From positions 1 to 64,000 of the IMG/VR virus record IMGVR_UViG_3300042308_001371: a stretch of 64,000 nucleotides of DNA. The stretch is one strand, 5' to 3'. Each line of letters begins with the position of its first letter. Position 1 is the stretch's first letter. Source of the DNA: a virus. Shown here piece after piece: positions 42,428 to 50,219 of this stretch. The notes beneath the pieces were generated by a model. That model did no database searches, was not told the origin of the DNA, and saw only the letters and a program-made list of their open reading frames with translations. The position numbers and the translations under genes are program-made.

Positions 42428-44626
42428 ATGTCAGATTTTGATCCAGAGGATATTATTAATGAGCCACCCCTTATATCGGATTTTGATCCAGAAGATATTG
42501 CAAATGAACCTGCAATTCAAATGGATCAGCAAGAAGAGATCCCTTTAACTCCAATTACAGAACAAATAACAACCCCAATGGTAGGATATGGAATAGGAAA
42601 AGCAGCTCAAACTGGAATTGAAAAAACAGGCAAAGCAATATTAGAAGCTCCTGAAAAAATAGCTATGAAAATTGGAGGACTTACTCCAGAGCAAGTAGAT
42701 TATTATAAACAAAATTATATAGATATAGAAGCTAATAAAGGTATTTCTCAAGAAGCTATTGACGAAGCATATTCTAAATTAGAAAGTAAGTTTAAACTAA
42801 AAAATATAGAGGCTAATAGGGCAAGGAAAGCTGCAGAATCCGCACTAGATGTTCCAGTTACTCAAAAATTATCTAAGCAAGCTATGGAAGCTGCGTTACC
42901 TAAAGTTTTAAATAAAGTACCCACTGAAAGTGAAGCATTTAAAGGAAAACTACAAGAGAACATAACCTCTAAAGTAGACGCTGATTTAAATAGACTTACT
43001 AATCTATTAGAACAAAAAAAACAAATGTTAATATCGTCAAGTGATATAGCACAAACCAAAGCAGAAGAAGCTGCAAAAAATGCTGTAGAAAAGGCTATTC
43101 CAAAAAAATCTGTTGGACTTGTAAAAGAAGCAGCTCCAGATTTAAAAGCAATATACAATGAAGCTTTCGATAAAACAATAGAACAGTATTCTCCAGAAGA
43201 GAATAAAGCCAAGGCATCTATTAGTAAAGATATCATTAATATACAAAATGAAATGCAAGATTTAAAAAATGAAAATTATATCCAATCTAATGTAGAACCT
43301 TCTGTAAGAGAAGATCTTATAAAATCAAAAACTACTAAATTAGCAAAAGACTACCCATCCTTATATGGATATGAAGATCCTTCTGAAGAATTTATGCCTC
43401 AAGTTAGAAAAATAGAAGGAAAATTATCAGATGTTTCTAGTCTTGAAAAAAAAGATGCAGCAGACTACCTAAGAGCTTCTAAAGAATTAGGTTGGACGAA
43501 GGGAGCTGGTGGCGTTCCTGAAGTATCTAGCGAATTAAGTAAAGAGTATGCAGGTGAGCTTAGATCTTTAATGGCTCCAAGTGGGAGCAAATCTGATATT
43601 GAATATAAAAGAGTTAGTTCATTACTAAATCAATTAGAAGAAGCAAAGCAAAATAAATTCATAACAAGAAATATGGGTGAGGTAGTTGATGATGAAATTA
43701 TAGGTAAATTTGATCCAGAGTCAGTTAGTATAGATTTAAATAATAGAAAAACAATAAATAAAGTTTTAAATCCTAGTCAGGCAGATTTAAAAGATCCTGC
43801 TATAAAAGAAGCAAAAATAGCATTAGATAGACTTGTTGAAAATCCTGATTTAGTAGATGAGATAAAACAAGCTGCAATTAAAGCAAATTTACTAGATGAA
43901 AAAAAGGCATTTAAATTCGGACCATTTGATGCATTAAGATTAAGCTTTGCTACAGGGGCATCATCATTTCTTCCAGTTGGTGTGTACGAGGGAATGAAGT
44001 ATACTAAAACTCCTGAAGGGGCATATAAATTAGCAACATTAGTTCCTAGATTAGGAGACATTGCAGCTAATTACCCTACTACTAGTAAGATAATTAGTAA
44101 GGTTACTAAAGGGGCACTTAAAGCACTTCCTTTTGGAGGAGCTGCAGTAGGAGCAGTAGCTGCTCAAGCCGCAGAAGAAGCATTTAGTCCAGAACCTTCA
44201 GGAGCAAATCCAGAAATGCCAGAATACTGGCTAGAAAAAGGTGTTCGTAATCCCGAAGAGCAGGTGCAAAGAGCTAGATTGGCTAGTTTTAAACAAGGTC
44301 TTCCTAATCAAGGGGCTTATGACAAAATGCCATCTGCTTATGAAAAACCAGAAATCAAAGCTTACAAAGAAAGAGTTTTGGAAGCTGAGAAGGCAAAAAA
44401 ACTTAAACCAAACTACGTAGAGAAGCTGGACACTACAGATTCTAATGAATTACAGAACATTTTAAATACCTTACAATCTGGTCAAGATAAAGTTTCTCAA
44501 GAATATGGCAATGTTTTATCTAAGATAATAGATGCTCCAGAATCACAAAAGCAAGCTACGCTATTTGGGTTAAATCAACAACCAGCTTTTAGAGAACTTA
44601 TTAGGAATATTAAAAATAAAGGATAG
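42428..44626 (+). CDS. Large internal virion (ejection) protein
   Basis: 732 residues. The N-terminus has a duplicated SDFDPEDI.NEP motif (residues 2-30); long Lys/Glu-rich coiled-coil regions follow (residues ~75-330). A hydrophobic Ala/Gly segment lies near 565-590 (ALPFGGAAVGAVAAQAAEEA). Last large gene of the ejection unit. An N-terminal acidic repeat could be a packing signal for the head interior; this is inference. Confidence 0.72.
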   Translation: MSDFDPEDIINEPPLISDFDPEDIANEPAIQMDQQEEIPLTPITEQITTPMVGYGIGKAAQTGIEKTGKAILEAPEKIAMKIGGLTPEQVDYYKQNYIDIEANKGISQEAIDEAYSKLESKFKLKNIEANRARKAAESALDVPVTQKLSKQAMEAALPKVLNKVPTESEAFKGKLQENITSKVDADLNRLTNLLEQKKQMLISSSDIAQTKAEEAAKNAVEKAIPKKSVGLVKEAAPDLKAIYNEAFDKTIEQYSPEENKAKASISKDIINIQNEMQDLKNENYIQSNVEPSVREDLIKSKTTKLAKDYPSLYGYEDPSEEFMPQVRKIEGKLSDVSSLEKKDAADYLRASKELGWTKGAGGVPEVSSELSKEYAGELRSLMAPSGSKSDIEYKRVSSLLNQLEEAKQNKFITRNMGEVVDDEIIGKFDPESVSIDLNNRKTINKVLNPSQADLKDPAIKEAKIALDRLVENPDLVDEIKQAAIKANLLDEKKAFKFGPFDALRLSFATGASSFLPVGVYEGMKYTKTPEGAYKLATLVPRLGDIAANYPTTSKIISKVTKGALKALPFGGAAVGAVAAQAAEEAFSPEPSGANPEMPEYWLEKGVRNPEEQVQRARLASFKQGLPNQGAYDKMPSAYEKPEIKAYKERVLEAEKAKKLKPNYVEKLDTTDSNELQNILNTLQSGQDKVSQEYGNVLSKIIDAPESQKQATLFGLNQQPAFRELIRNIKNKG

Positions 44627-44629
44627 TTT

Positions 44630-44899
44630 ATGCAAGATCACTTAGATAAAATGGACGAAAAGCTAGATCGCATTGAAGATAAAATATCTAATATTGATGT
44701 AACTCTTGCTAAACAAGCTAAAGATCTGGAACATCATATCTATCGCACAGATCTTGCAGAAGAACAGATAAAATTAGTTAAAGAAGAGATTCTTCCAATT
44801 AAAAAGCATGTGGCATTAGTGGATGCTTCGCTTAGAATAATGGGAGCTATAGCGTCTGTAGTGACTTTTATTGCCGCAATTTATAAACTATTGCTCTAA
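44630..44899 (+). CDS. Coiled-coil protein with C-terminal membrane helix, holin-like
   Basis: 89 residues. Residues 1-65 are a coiled coil (DHLDKMDEKLDRIEDKISNID), residues 68-87 a transmembrane helix (ASLRIMGAIASVVTFIAAIYKLLL). This is the layout of XhlA-type and related phage lysis membrane proteins. Last gene of the late region, which fits a holin or lysis accessory role. Its 3' end overlaps a convergent minus-strand ORF. Confidence 0.62.
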   Translation: MQDHLDKMDEKLDRIEDKISNIDVTLAKQAKDLEHHIYRTDLAEEQIKLVKEEILPIKKHVALVDASLRIMGAIASVVTFIAAIYKLLL

Positions 44900-45023
44900 G
44901 ATATACAACAAATATTGGCATCAGTAGAAGACCTATAGATGACTCTACAGGATCATTACTTAAAAATAGCTTGAAAGAATTTACAAGTATTACTACAATT
45001 GAAATTAATCTAACATAATCCAT
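44868..45023 (-). CDS. Small two-helix membrane protein (51 residues)
   Basis: ATG at 45023 lies two bases after the stop of the 45026-45430 gene, with GGAG 8 nt upstream inside that gene's SLEF codons. Hydrophobic segments about residues 4-21 (VRLISIVVILVNSFKLF) and 29-46 (SIGLLLMPIFVVYLRAIV). The 3' end overlaps the convergent plus-strand gene by 32 nt. It is a holin-like candidate near the minus-strand operon end. Confidence 0.5.
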   Translation of the reverse strand: MDYVRLISIVVILVNSFKLFLSNDPVESSIGLLLMPIFVVYLRAIVYKLRQ

Positions 45024-45025
45024 AA

Positions 45026-45430
45026 TTAAAACTCCAAACTCAAAGCATGAGTTATTATTCCAAAAGACACTAAATTATTAATTTTAATAGTATCTGTAAT
45101 GGGTATCTTAAAGTTTAATCCGATAACTGGGGTAAATCCGAAAATTGAGGGAGGTATAATTCCACGCTTTTGAAAGGTATCAAAATTGGTATTATATCCA
45201 CCTAGCATAAAATCTGTATACTCTGATAGCTTGAAGCTAGATATTGGTCCAACAACATTTCCACAGGCTGAATCTTTACCCTTAAGAATACCCACCTTAG
45301 CCTTATCACTTCCAGCCATAGCTATAATATATTCATTATGGATCGTTCCAACATTATTTATTGTATTACAGTAGTTTAATTTAGGGGCCATGTAGTGATG
45401 TGTTATTCCCCCGTAGATCAATGATATCAC
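45026..45430 (-). CDS. Beta-rich protein with outer-membrane-like C-terminus
   Basis: 134 residues, GTG start behind GGAGGAGAGGC. It alternates short beta strands and Gly/Asn turns and ends THALSLEF, a terminal Phe after alternating hydrophobic residues as in outer-membrane barrel strands. No cleavable signal peptide is clear. It overlaps the preceding 50-residue lipobox ORF by 50 nt. Its end resembles that of the 55020 gene (GIALEF), although the shared LEF codons also hold a ribosome-binding site. Confidence 0.55.
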   Translation of the reverse strand: MISLIYGGITHHYMAPKLNYCNTINNVGTIHNEYIIAMAGSDKAKVGILKGKDSACGNVVGPISSFKLSEYTDFMLGGYNTNFDTFQKRGIIPPSIFGFTPVIGLNFKIPITDTIKINNLVSFGIITHALSLEF

Positions 45431-45533
45431 GCCTCTCCTCCATTCCAGTATAAAGCTTATGACACGCTAAGAATCCTATCATAAATGATAAGAACATAGA
45501 AGTTATAAATGTCCCCCAGTTCATATCCTTCAT
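45381..45533 (-). CDS. Short putative lipoprotein (50 residues)
   Basis: ATG overlaps the stop of the ClpX-like gene (TAATG). The sequence starts MKDMNWGTFITSMFLSFMIG and continues FLAC-HKLYTGMEERR: a hydrophobic segment ending in an LAC lipobox-like triplet. It overlaps the next gene by 50 nt. A short lipoprotein overlapping another envelope-type ORF recalls an Rz1-type spanin arrangement, but no partner coiled-coil i-spanin is obvious. Confidence 0.45.
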   Translation of the reverse strand: MKDMNWGTFITSMFLSFMIGFLACHKLYTGMEERRDIIDLRGNNTSLHGP

Positions 45534-46459
45534 TAGTATACCCACTTAGGCTTACCACTCAGCACTACCATGGAGTCTAGCGTGAATTTCTTTGGTTTAA
45601 TTGCTAAACTAGGAGCTTCAAACTGAGCGTTTAGCAACGCTTCATCTAATACGCTATGCAAGCCTCTAGCTCCTAATCCCTTCTCAATAGCCTTCTGAGC
45701 TATGATATTAATAGCACTATCCTGTACTACAAGCTCAATACCTTCGCTCAAAAACCACTCTTTAAATGAGTTTAAGATAGATCCCTTGGAGTCACGTAGG
45801 ATCTTCCTGTAATCATCAAATTTAAGCTCCTGAAGCTGCGTGATAACTGGGAATCTTCCCAAGAATTCTGGGATCATTCCAAAATCCATAAGAGTAGGAA
45901 CTGAAGCAGACTCTAGACCCACAAAAGCTCCAGAGCATATAAACATAATATCTTTAGTATTCATTTTTTTATCGTACTCCCCATTCTGAGAATATCTAGA
46001 AATATATGGAACATCGCTACCTTCTAGTAGTTTTAAAAGAGATTGCTGTACGCCAAGTCCGTTAACATCAGCTCCTCCGTCTTGACTAGTCTTCTTCTTA
46101 ATTTTATCTATTTCATCAATGTAGATAATTGATTTAGAAGCTTTCTTTTCATCTCCCTCACAAATACCTAGCAGATCGGTAATAAGTTCTTCAACACTCC
46201 TACCCTGATATCCAGAAGAAGTAAACTGAGTTGCATCGCTTGTCAAGAAACTTACTCCAAGAATTCTAGATAAGATAGAAACTAGGTAAGTCTTACCACA
46301 TCCAGTAGGTCCAATTAGAAGCACGTTAGATTTTTTTATTGTACTACCATTCATTCTTTTAAAATGATTATATGCAGCAACTGATAAAGATCTTTTAGTC
46401 TTTTCATGACCAATCACGTACTCATCTAATTCTTTTTTAATTTGCTCTGGGGTTTTCAT
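45533..46459 (-). CDS. clpX-like: ClpX-like AAA+ unfoldase lacking zinc domain and ClpP-docking loop
   Basis: 308 residues. The AAA+ module aligns throughout with bacterial ClpX: LDEYVIGHEKTK, Walker A GPTGCGKT (50-57), pore loop GYQG (83-86), Walker B IIYIDEID (111-118), GAFVGLE, arginine-finger EFLGRFP (~199-204), sensor-2 GARGL (263-267). The N-terminal zinc domain is absent. The stretch between GAFVGLE and DFGMIPEF, which in ClpX holds the IGF ClpP-binding loop, is cut to a few residues. It probably unfolds or remodels proteins without delivering them to ClpP. Confidence 0.9.
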   Translation of the reverse strand: MKTPEQIKKELDEYVIGHEKTKRSLSVAAYNHFKRMNGSTIKKSNVLLIGPTGCGKTYLVSILSRILGVSFLTSDATQFTSSGYQGRSVEELITDLLGICEGDEKKASKSIIYIDEIDKIKKKTSQDGGADVNGLGVQQSLLKLLEGSDVPYISRYSQNGEYDKKMNTKDIMFICSGAFVGLESASVPTLMDFGMIPEFLGRFPVITQLQELKFDDYRKILRDSKGSILNSFKEWFLSEGIELVVQDSAINIIAQKAIEKGLGARGLHSVLDEALLNAQFEAPSLAIKPKKFTLDSMVVLSGKPKWVY

Positions 46460-46650
46460 TATGCTTTCTTTGGAAATACTCTGTTTTCATCTTTATCAAA
46501 AAATTCCATTGAAAAAGAGCCATCATCTTTCCATTCAAGCGTATAAGATTCAACTAAGTCTACATCTTCAAACAAGTCAGCTAAATCATAAACGTCAATA
46601 TAATGCTCTCCAGAATCTTCATCTTTTTTAATCTCAATCCTATTTGTCAT
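46459..46650 (-). CDS. Small acidic hypothetical protein
   Basis: 63 residues, very acidic (LADLFEDVDLVESYTLEWKDD). Overlaps both neighbours by one base (TAATG type). Its place directly before the ClpX-like gene suggests it could be an adaptor, but nothing in the sequence proves this. Confidence 0.68.
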   Translation of the reverse strand: MTNRIEIKKDEDSGEHYIDVYDLADLFEDVDLVESYTLEWKDDGSFSMEFFDKDENRVFPKKA

Positions 46651-47204
46651 TACTTCTCGCTTTCTGTTATTAAATCTTCAATAGTGGTATTATCTAGTTC
46701 TTCTACATTAGCACTATATTGCACATCTTCAAAAGATTCAAGTTGTAATCCTTTAGCAGAATTATTTTGAATATCATATCGTCTTTTGTAGTCGTCTGAG
46801 TTGATTTCTCTTTGATCCCAAAAATTGTAAGCTAAGTTACCAAGGGATTTACTTTTCTTATTAAACTCTTCAACAGCGGCAGTAACTTCAGTTGGGTAAA
46901 ATCCATTCTGCTCAAAGAACTTAACATGTTCTTTTTTCTTAGATAACTTCTTAGCCTTTTTAAACAACCGAGTAGACTCTTGATCAGTATTGAAAGTTCC
47001 ATGCACGTATTCTTTATAAAAGTTATTTAGCCACTCTTTTTCAGAATCATCTAAAGATCTCATTACCTTCTCGCCACTTTCATTTATAATTCCAGAAAGG
47101 TACGGAGTTTCAATGAATTCTTGTCTTTGTGCTCTAGCACCCTTTTTATTAAGGTGCTGAAAACTTTTTTTGTGCTTTTTTGTTTTGCCAGTGTTGTTTA
47201 TCAT
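46650..47204 (-). CDS. Conserved hypothetical phage protein
   Basis: 184 residues with a basic N-terminus (GKTKKHKKSFQHLNKKGARAQ), then LDDSEKEWLNNFYKEYVHGTF, a helical motif seen in unassigned phage proteins, and an acidic C-terminus. The start overlaps the previous gene by 56 nt. Function unknown. Confidence 0.68.
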   Translation of the reverse strand: MINNTGKTKKHKKSFQHLNKKGARAQRQEFIETPYLSGIINESGEKVMRSLDDSEKEWLNNFYKEYVHGTFNTDQESTRLFKKAKKLSKKKEHVKFFEQNGFYPTEVTAAVEEFNKKSKSLGNLAYNFWDQREINSDDYKRRYDIQNNSAKGLQLESFEDVQYSANVEELDNTTIEDLITESEK

Positions 47205-47535
47205 ATTGTTTAGCAGCCTTTAGCATATCCTCATTAACATTAAATATCCCCTCTTTTAACATATAGTATCGCTGACTATTCTTTCTGTAATCTGGAAAGT
47301 GCTTTCCAAAAGTCTGAAAGAAAGTTATTTTCTTAGCTTTCTTTTTAGACTGGTCAGGTTTCCAGATAGATCTATAAATAAAGAAAATCAAATAGTTGGG
47401 TACAGCTTGAACACCAGATTCAATTCTAAGATCATTAATAAAATCAAGAACATCTCTACTATCTTGTCTTGGCTTCTTTCCTGACTTAGGCTTTTCTTCT
47501 ATAAGTTTAAGCAACTCTTCTATTGATTTTCCCAT
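47149..47535 (-). CDS. Hypothetical DNA-binding-type protein
   Basis: 128 residues, strongly basic in the second half (KPDQSKKKAKK ... QNKKAQKKFSAP), with a compact helical core (DVLDFINDLRIESGVQAVPNYLIFFIYRSIW). Preceded by AAGGGTTAT. Basic character suggests nucleic-acid binding. Not recognised. Confidence 0.66.
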   Translation of the reverse strand: MGKSIEELLKLIEEKPKSGKKPRQDSRDVLDFINDLRIESGVQAVPNYLIFFIYRSIWKPDQSKKKAKKITFFQTFGKHFPDYRKNSQRYYMLKEGIFNVNEDMLKAAKQYDKQHWQNKKAQKKFSAP

Positions 47536-47542
47536 ATAACCC

Positions 47543-48307
47543 TTAAAATGTTAAGTTCATTTTTCTACTTGTAGATCCCAACTGCTTTTTAATTTTAGAC
47601 ATATTTTCAGGTTTTACATTTCTTTCAAAACGTATACTTAAAGGTGCTGAAATTAAAGGACACTTAGAATACGTAACAGTAGCATTTCCAAATATACTTG
47701 CAATTGATTCAGAATGTGTTTGCTTAAACAACTTCTTACTACATGTAACATTAGCAACCTCATCAGCATGGCCAGCTTTTACAGCATTATCTCCAAACAA
47801 CCACAGTTCATTAATGATAGCTGCGTCATAATCAGCTTTAGACATTCCAGACCTCTTCGATGCTGCATCTGACATTTTAGATAGTAATGCTTGAATATGG
47901 GTTAGTCTTGAATTTAACTCTCCGGGAACTTGACCAGAGATACCTGAAACAGATCCTCTGTGACTCATAAGAGTTCCAGATGGTGTGATATACCTTGCTC
48001 CAAGCTCTTGAACAATTTGATATCCCATAGATGCTGCAAAAATAGTAACTGTGTGTATTTTAATATTAAGAGCTTTAATAATATCAATAAATTGTAATCC
48101 AGCAGTTACAGAACCGCCCGGTGTATCCATAACTAGGTATAGTTCCTTTTCACTAAACGACTTTTCAATAATTTCTACAGTCTTCTTAGAAACGTACCCA
48201 TCAGACACCGCCTGATTAAATACTACACAATTCTTTTCATTTAGTTCAATATCTTTAGCATGTACCATAGTTGACAATAGGGTTAGACTTAATAAAATTC
48301 TAAGCAT
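47543..48307 (-). CDS. Exported ClpP/SppA-fold serine protease
   Basis: 254 residues from the ATG at 48307 (GGAG 5 nt upstream). Signal peptide MLRILLSLTLLSTMVHA with likely cleavage before KD. ClpP-fold motifs: DTPGGS (61-66, oxyanion strand), FAASMG (nucleophile Ser 93) and LMSHRG (His 116), with a late WLFGDNAVKAGHAD like the ClpP 'EA..YGL.D' segment. A member of the ClpP/crotonase protease group directed to the periplasm; it cannot meet the cytosolic ClpX-like protein. A role in envelope remodelling or lysis is possible. Confidence 0.82.
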   Translation of the reverse strand: MLRILLSLTLLSTMVHAKDIELNEKNCVVFNQAVSDGYVSKKTVEIIEKSFSEKELYLVMDTPGGSVTAGLQFIDIIKALNIKIHTVTIFAASMGYQIVQELGARYITPSGTLMSHRGSVSGISGQVPGELNSRLTHIQALLSKMSDAASKRSGMSKADYDAAIINELWLFGDNAVKAGHADEVANVTCSKKLFKQTHSESIASIFGNATVTYSKCPLISAPLSIRFERNVKPENMSKIKKQLGSTSRKMNLTF

Positions 48308-48350
48308 GAATACTCCATAAAATGAAACAAACAAAATCGTTTGTAAATAA

Positions 48351-48379
48351 AATATACTAAATTAGTAAACAAATAACAA
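48351..48379 (-). promoter_or_regulatory. Sigma-70-type promoter before the ClpP-like gene
   Basis: Minus strand: TTGTTA (48379-48374), 17-nt spacer, TATATT (48356-48351), in the 75-nt gap before the ClpP-like start. This is one of the few real gaps in the minus-strand region and the spacing is ideal. Host RNA polymerase could read it. Confidence 0.5.
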
Positions 48380-48382
48380 GGA

Positions 48383-48688
48383 TTATTTTATTAAAATAAC
48401 TCCATTATCAAAACCGCCTCTTTCCAAGCACTTATCTTCTCTTTTTTTAAATACTTCTTCTACAATATTTTGCTTAACTACTAAAGCTTTTAAAACTTCT
48501 AAAACATCAGCTAACTCTTCTATCAGATTTTCATTACTGGTAGCATTTAATACCTCATTAGCTTCTTCTACTAATTTATTCTTTAATAATAAAAGCATTT
48601 CATCTTCGGAAGCTACTCTAGTAACTAAAGTATCTCCTCTCTCCTTAAATACAAACTCCACAATTTTATCTCTTACCAACTTTTCCAT
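48383..48688 (-). CDS. MazG-like nucleotide pyrophosphohydrolase
   Basis: 101 residues. KLVRDKIVEFV, then LLKNKLVEEANEVL and NLIEELADVLEVLKAL match the helical EExxE/ExxD metal-binding pattern of all-alpha NTP pyrophosphohydrolases (PRA-PH/MazG group). Such enzymes hydrolyse (d)NTPs or the alarmone pool, and phages use them to tune nucleotide levels. The start overlaps the tagged small gene upstream by one base. Confidence 0.82.
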   Translation of the reverse strand: MEKLVRDKIVEFVFKERGDTLVTRVASEDEMLLLLKNKLVEEANEVLNATSNENLIEELADVLEVLKALVVKQNIVEEVFKKREDKCLERGGFDNGVILIK

Positions 48689-48843
48689 TAAAATAACTCT
48701 TTTCCAAGGGATGTTTTTTTTAATTCTATCTCTGCTTCACGAATACTAAGGATCTCTATAGCTTCTTCTACAGATAAACAATTAGACTCTAGTAAAATCA
48801 TTAGTATTCGAATATCAGGGATACTAGAAGTAGGAAAGCTCAT
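48688..48843 (-). CDS. 51-residue protein with C-terminal TSLGKELF tag
   Basis: ATG at 48843 overlaps the HNH stop (ATGA); the stop overlaps the MazG-like start (TAATG). Two helical parts: SSIPDIRILMILLESN and SVEEAIEILSIREAEIEL. Ends KKTSLGKELF, the same register as the tag family at 199-2597 and 52-61 kb. The GAG in the tag codons can serve the next gene. Confidence 0.66.
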   Translation of the reverse strand: MSFPTSSIPDIRILMILLESNCLSVEEAIEILSIREAEIELKKTSLGKELF

Positions 48844-49232
48844 TTCTTATTCTCTCTTCTTGCTAAAGCCCTATCACCGCTTTCGGATAGACTTTTAGAT
48901 TTATGACATAGCCAGCATATAGACTGAACATTGTCCTCATCACAGAATAGCCTACTTATGACTTTATTCCAATCCTTATCTTTCCCAGAATCCTCTACTG
49001 GCACAACTGGATCAATATGGTCAACATCCATTTTACCAGCAATTGCAGAAGGATGCTCAATTTGGATATACTCTATAGATCTTTTACCAGTATAGATTAT
49101 TTGCTCACACAAGGGACACTGGTGTAGCTCTGGACCTATCTTAGTCTTTTTTTTCGCTTTTAATATCGGACTCCACTGCTTTGTTAACTTTCTCAACGCT
49201 GACATTATTTTTGCTTGGAATCGTTTGTCCAT
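48840..49232 (-). CDS. HNH endonuclease
   Basis: 130 residues. CPLCEQI, DVDHIDPVVPV (first His) and NVQSICWLCHKSKS are the zinc-stabilised HNH core. Basic N-terminus. The ATG at 49232 has GGAGAAACTGG upstream, so the 92-nt out-of-frame overlap with the previous gene appears real. Probably a homing or recombination-related nuclease in the early region. Confidence 0.85.
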   Translation of the reverse strand: MDKRFQAKIMSALRKLTKQWSPILKAKKKTKIGPELHQCPLCEQIIYTGKRSIEYIQIEHPSAIAGKMDVDHIDPVVPVEDSGKDKDWNKVISRLFCDEDNVQSICWLCHKSKSLSESGDRALARRENKK

Positions 49233-49587
49233 CCAGTTTCTCCAGTTTCTTTACTTCAAGTCTTGGTCTAATTTTTTCTTCGACCTTTAATTCAATCTTC
49301 TTCTCACTATGTCTAACAAGTTTATCTTTAATCTCAGTTAGTCCGTAGTCTTGCAGTTGATTGAATTGATCAACTTGTGGAAAACTTTTAGAAACGAATG
49401 GGCTTCTAAACCAATCACCCACTGTCGCTAAATATAACTGTCCATCATCAGCTTCAATCAATGTACCTGAACTATGAGACAGGATAGTTGCTTTCTTAGG
49501 AACTACCCAATGCCTAGCTGCAGCATTTAGCGAATCACTATTTACTACTTGATCTAAAGTTACTTTCATTGTTCTAACTACATTCAT
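49141..49587 (-). CDS. Hypothetical protein with disordered basic/acidic tail
   Basis: 148 residues, start at 49587 supported by GAGG 6 nt upstream. The N-terminal ~85 residues look folded (AARHWVVPKKATILSHSSGTLIEA, then LYLATVGDWFRSP); the C-terminal 60 are Lys/Glu/Val-rich and probably disordered. The tail region overlaps the HNH gene. Function unknown. Confidence 0.65.
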   Translation of the reverse strand: MNVVRTMKVTLDQVVNSDSLNAAARHWVVPKKATILSHSSGTLIEADDGQLYLATVGDWFRSPFVSKSFPQVDQFNQLQDYGLTEIKDKLVRHSEKKIELKVEEKIRPRLEVKKLEKLDGQTIPSKNNVSVEKVNKAVESDIKSEKKD

Positions 49588-49750
49588 CGTTTACCTCTAT
49601 ATAATCTTCGTTATTTGCCAAAATTCTAATATAATGCTCTGTCTCATCAACAGAAAGCTTTCCACAACTACAACTTACAAATTGTCCGGGATATGATGAG
49701 TAAACTAAATCTGAACATTTTAAACACATGAATTTAGTTTTTTTAAACAT
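49574..49750 (-). CDS. Small zinc-ribbon-like protein (58 residues)
   Basis: Begins MFKKTKFMCLKCSDLVYSSY and continues to a VSCSCGK: CxxC and CxC pairs ~19 residues apart suggest a one-knuckle zinc ribbon. Acidic C-terminus (LANNEDYIEVNDECS). Lies tightly between its neighbours, starting two bases after one stop. Function unknown. Confidence 0.62.
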   Translation of the reverse strand: MFKKTKFMCLKCSDLVYSSYPGQFVSCSCGKLSVDETEHYIRILANNEDYIEVNDECS

Positions 49751-49752
49751 AT

Positions 49753-50034
49753 CTATCCCTTCTTTTTAACTGCTCTAAATCCACAAGCAGATTTACATAA
49801 TTCTAAAAATCCCATGGGTAATTCAGTTATAGAAACTTCGGCTCCACATTTAGGACATTCGTTACACGTATATTTTTTAATCTTTTCAACAGATTTCTCT
49901 ACTTTAAACACCTTAACATCTTTATTTTTATCTTGCAACAACTTTTTTAGTTTATCTATTTGTTTTTTTAAATCTTCTATCTCTCTTTCAAGTTCATATT
50001 CAATTTCTAAATTAGGCTTTCTTTTTCGTCCCAT
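49753..50034 (-). CDS. Coiled-coil / zinc-ribbon protein
   Basis: 93 residues: a basic start, a charged coiled coil (LEREIEDLKKQIDKLKKLLQD, residues ~14-45), then a zinc ribbon (CNECPKCGAEV ... CKSACGF). Resembles small phage DNA-binding proteins. Followed by the 49574-49750 zinc protein, so two small metal-binding genes are adjacent. Preceded by AAGGAGAGTAGT. Confidence 0.66.
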   Translation of the reverse strand: MGRKRKPNLEIEYELEREIEDLKKQIDKLKKLLQDKNKDVKVFKVEKSVEKIKKYTCNECPKCGAEVSITELPMGFLELCKSACGFRAVKKKG

Positions 50035-50062
50035 ACTACTCTCCTTAGAAAGTAAACTTGAT

Positions 50063-50209
50063 TTATTTATACTTCAAATCTGATAGTTCTTTTTCTAAAT
50101 CTTTTATCCTTTTTTTATATTTAGCTAAAATTCTTTTATTAATAATAGATTGTTTAATAAAAACATATGACATAGATATAATAGATAGTACGAGTGAAAT
50201 TATTAACAC
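50063..50209 (-). CDS. Small membrane protein with coiled tail (48 residues)
   Basis: GTG start with AAAGGAAGATTA upstream. Hydrophobic N-terminal helix (LIISLVLSIISMSYVFI), then a basic/charged helix (KRILAKYKKRIKDLEKELSDLKYK). One of two consecutive small membrane genes that fill 50063-50399. An i-spanin-like or membrane regulator role is conceivable. Confidence 0.55.
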   Translation of the reverse strand: MLIISLVLSIISMSYVFIKQSIINKRILAKYKKRIKDLEKELSDLKYK

Positions 50210-50219
50210 TAATCTTCCT

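Noticed and set aside
47137-47160. AGCACCCTTTTTATTAAGGTGCT on the plus strand, near-match to the late element and a hairpin
   Set aside because: It lies within a minus-strand gene with no plus-strand gene downstream, and the TTATA core is altered; treated as chance.
48290-48382. In-frame extension of the ClpP-like gene to 48334
   Set aside because: The ATG at 48307 has GGAG at ideal spacing and begins a clean signal peptide; the extension would bury it behind nine residues.
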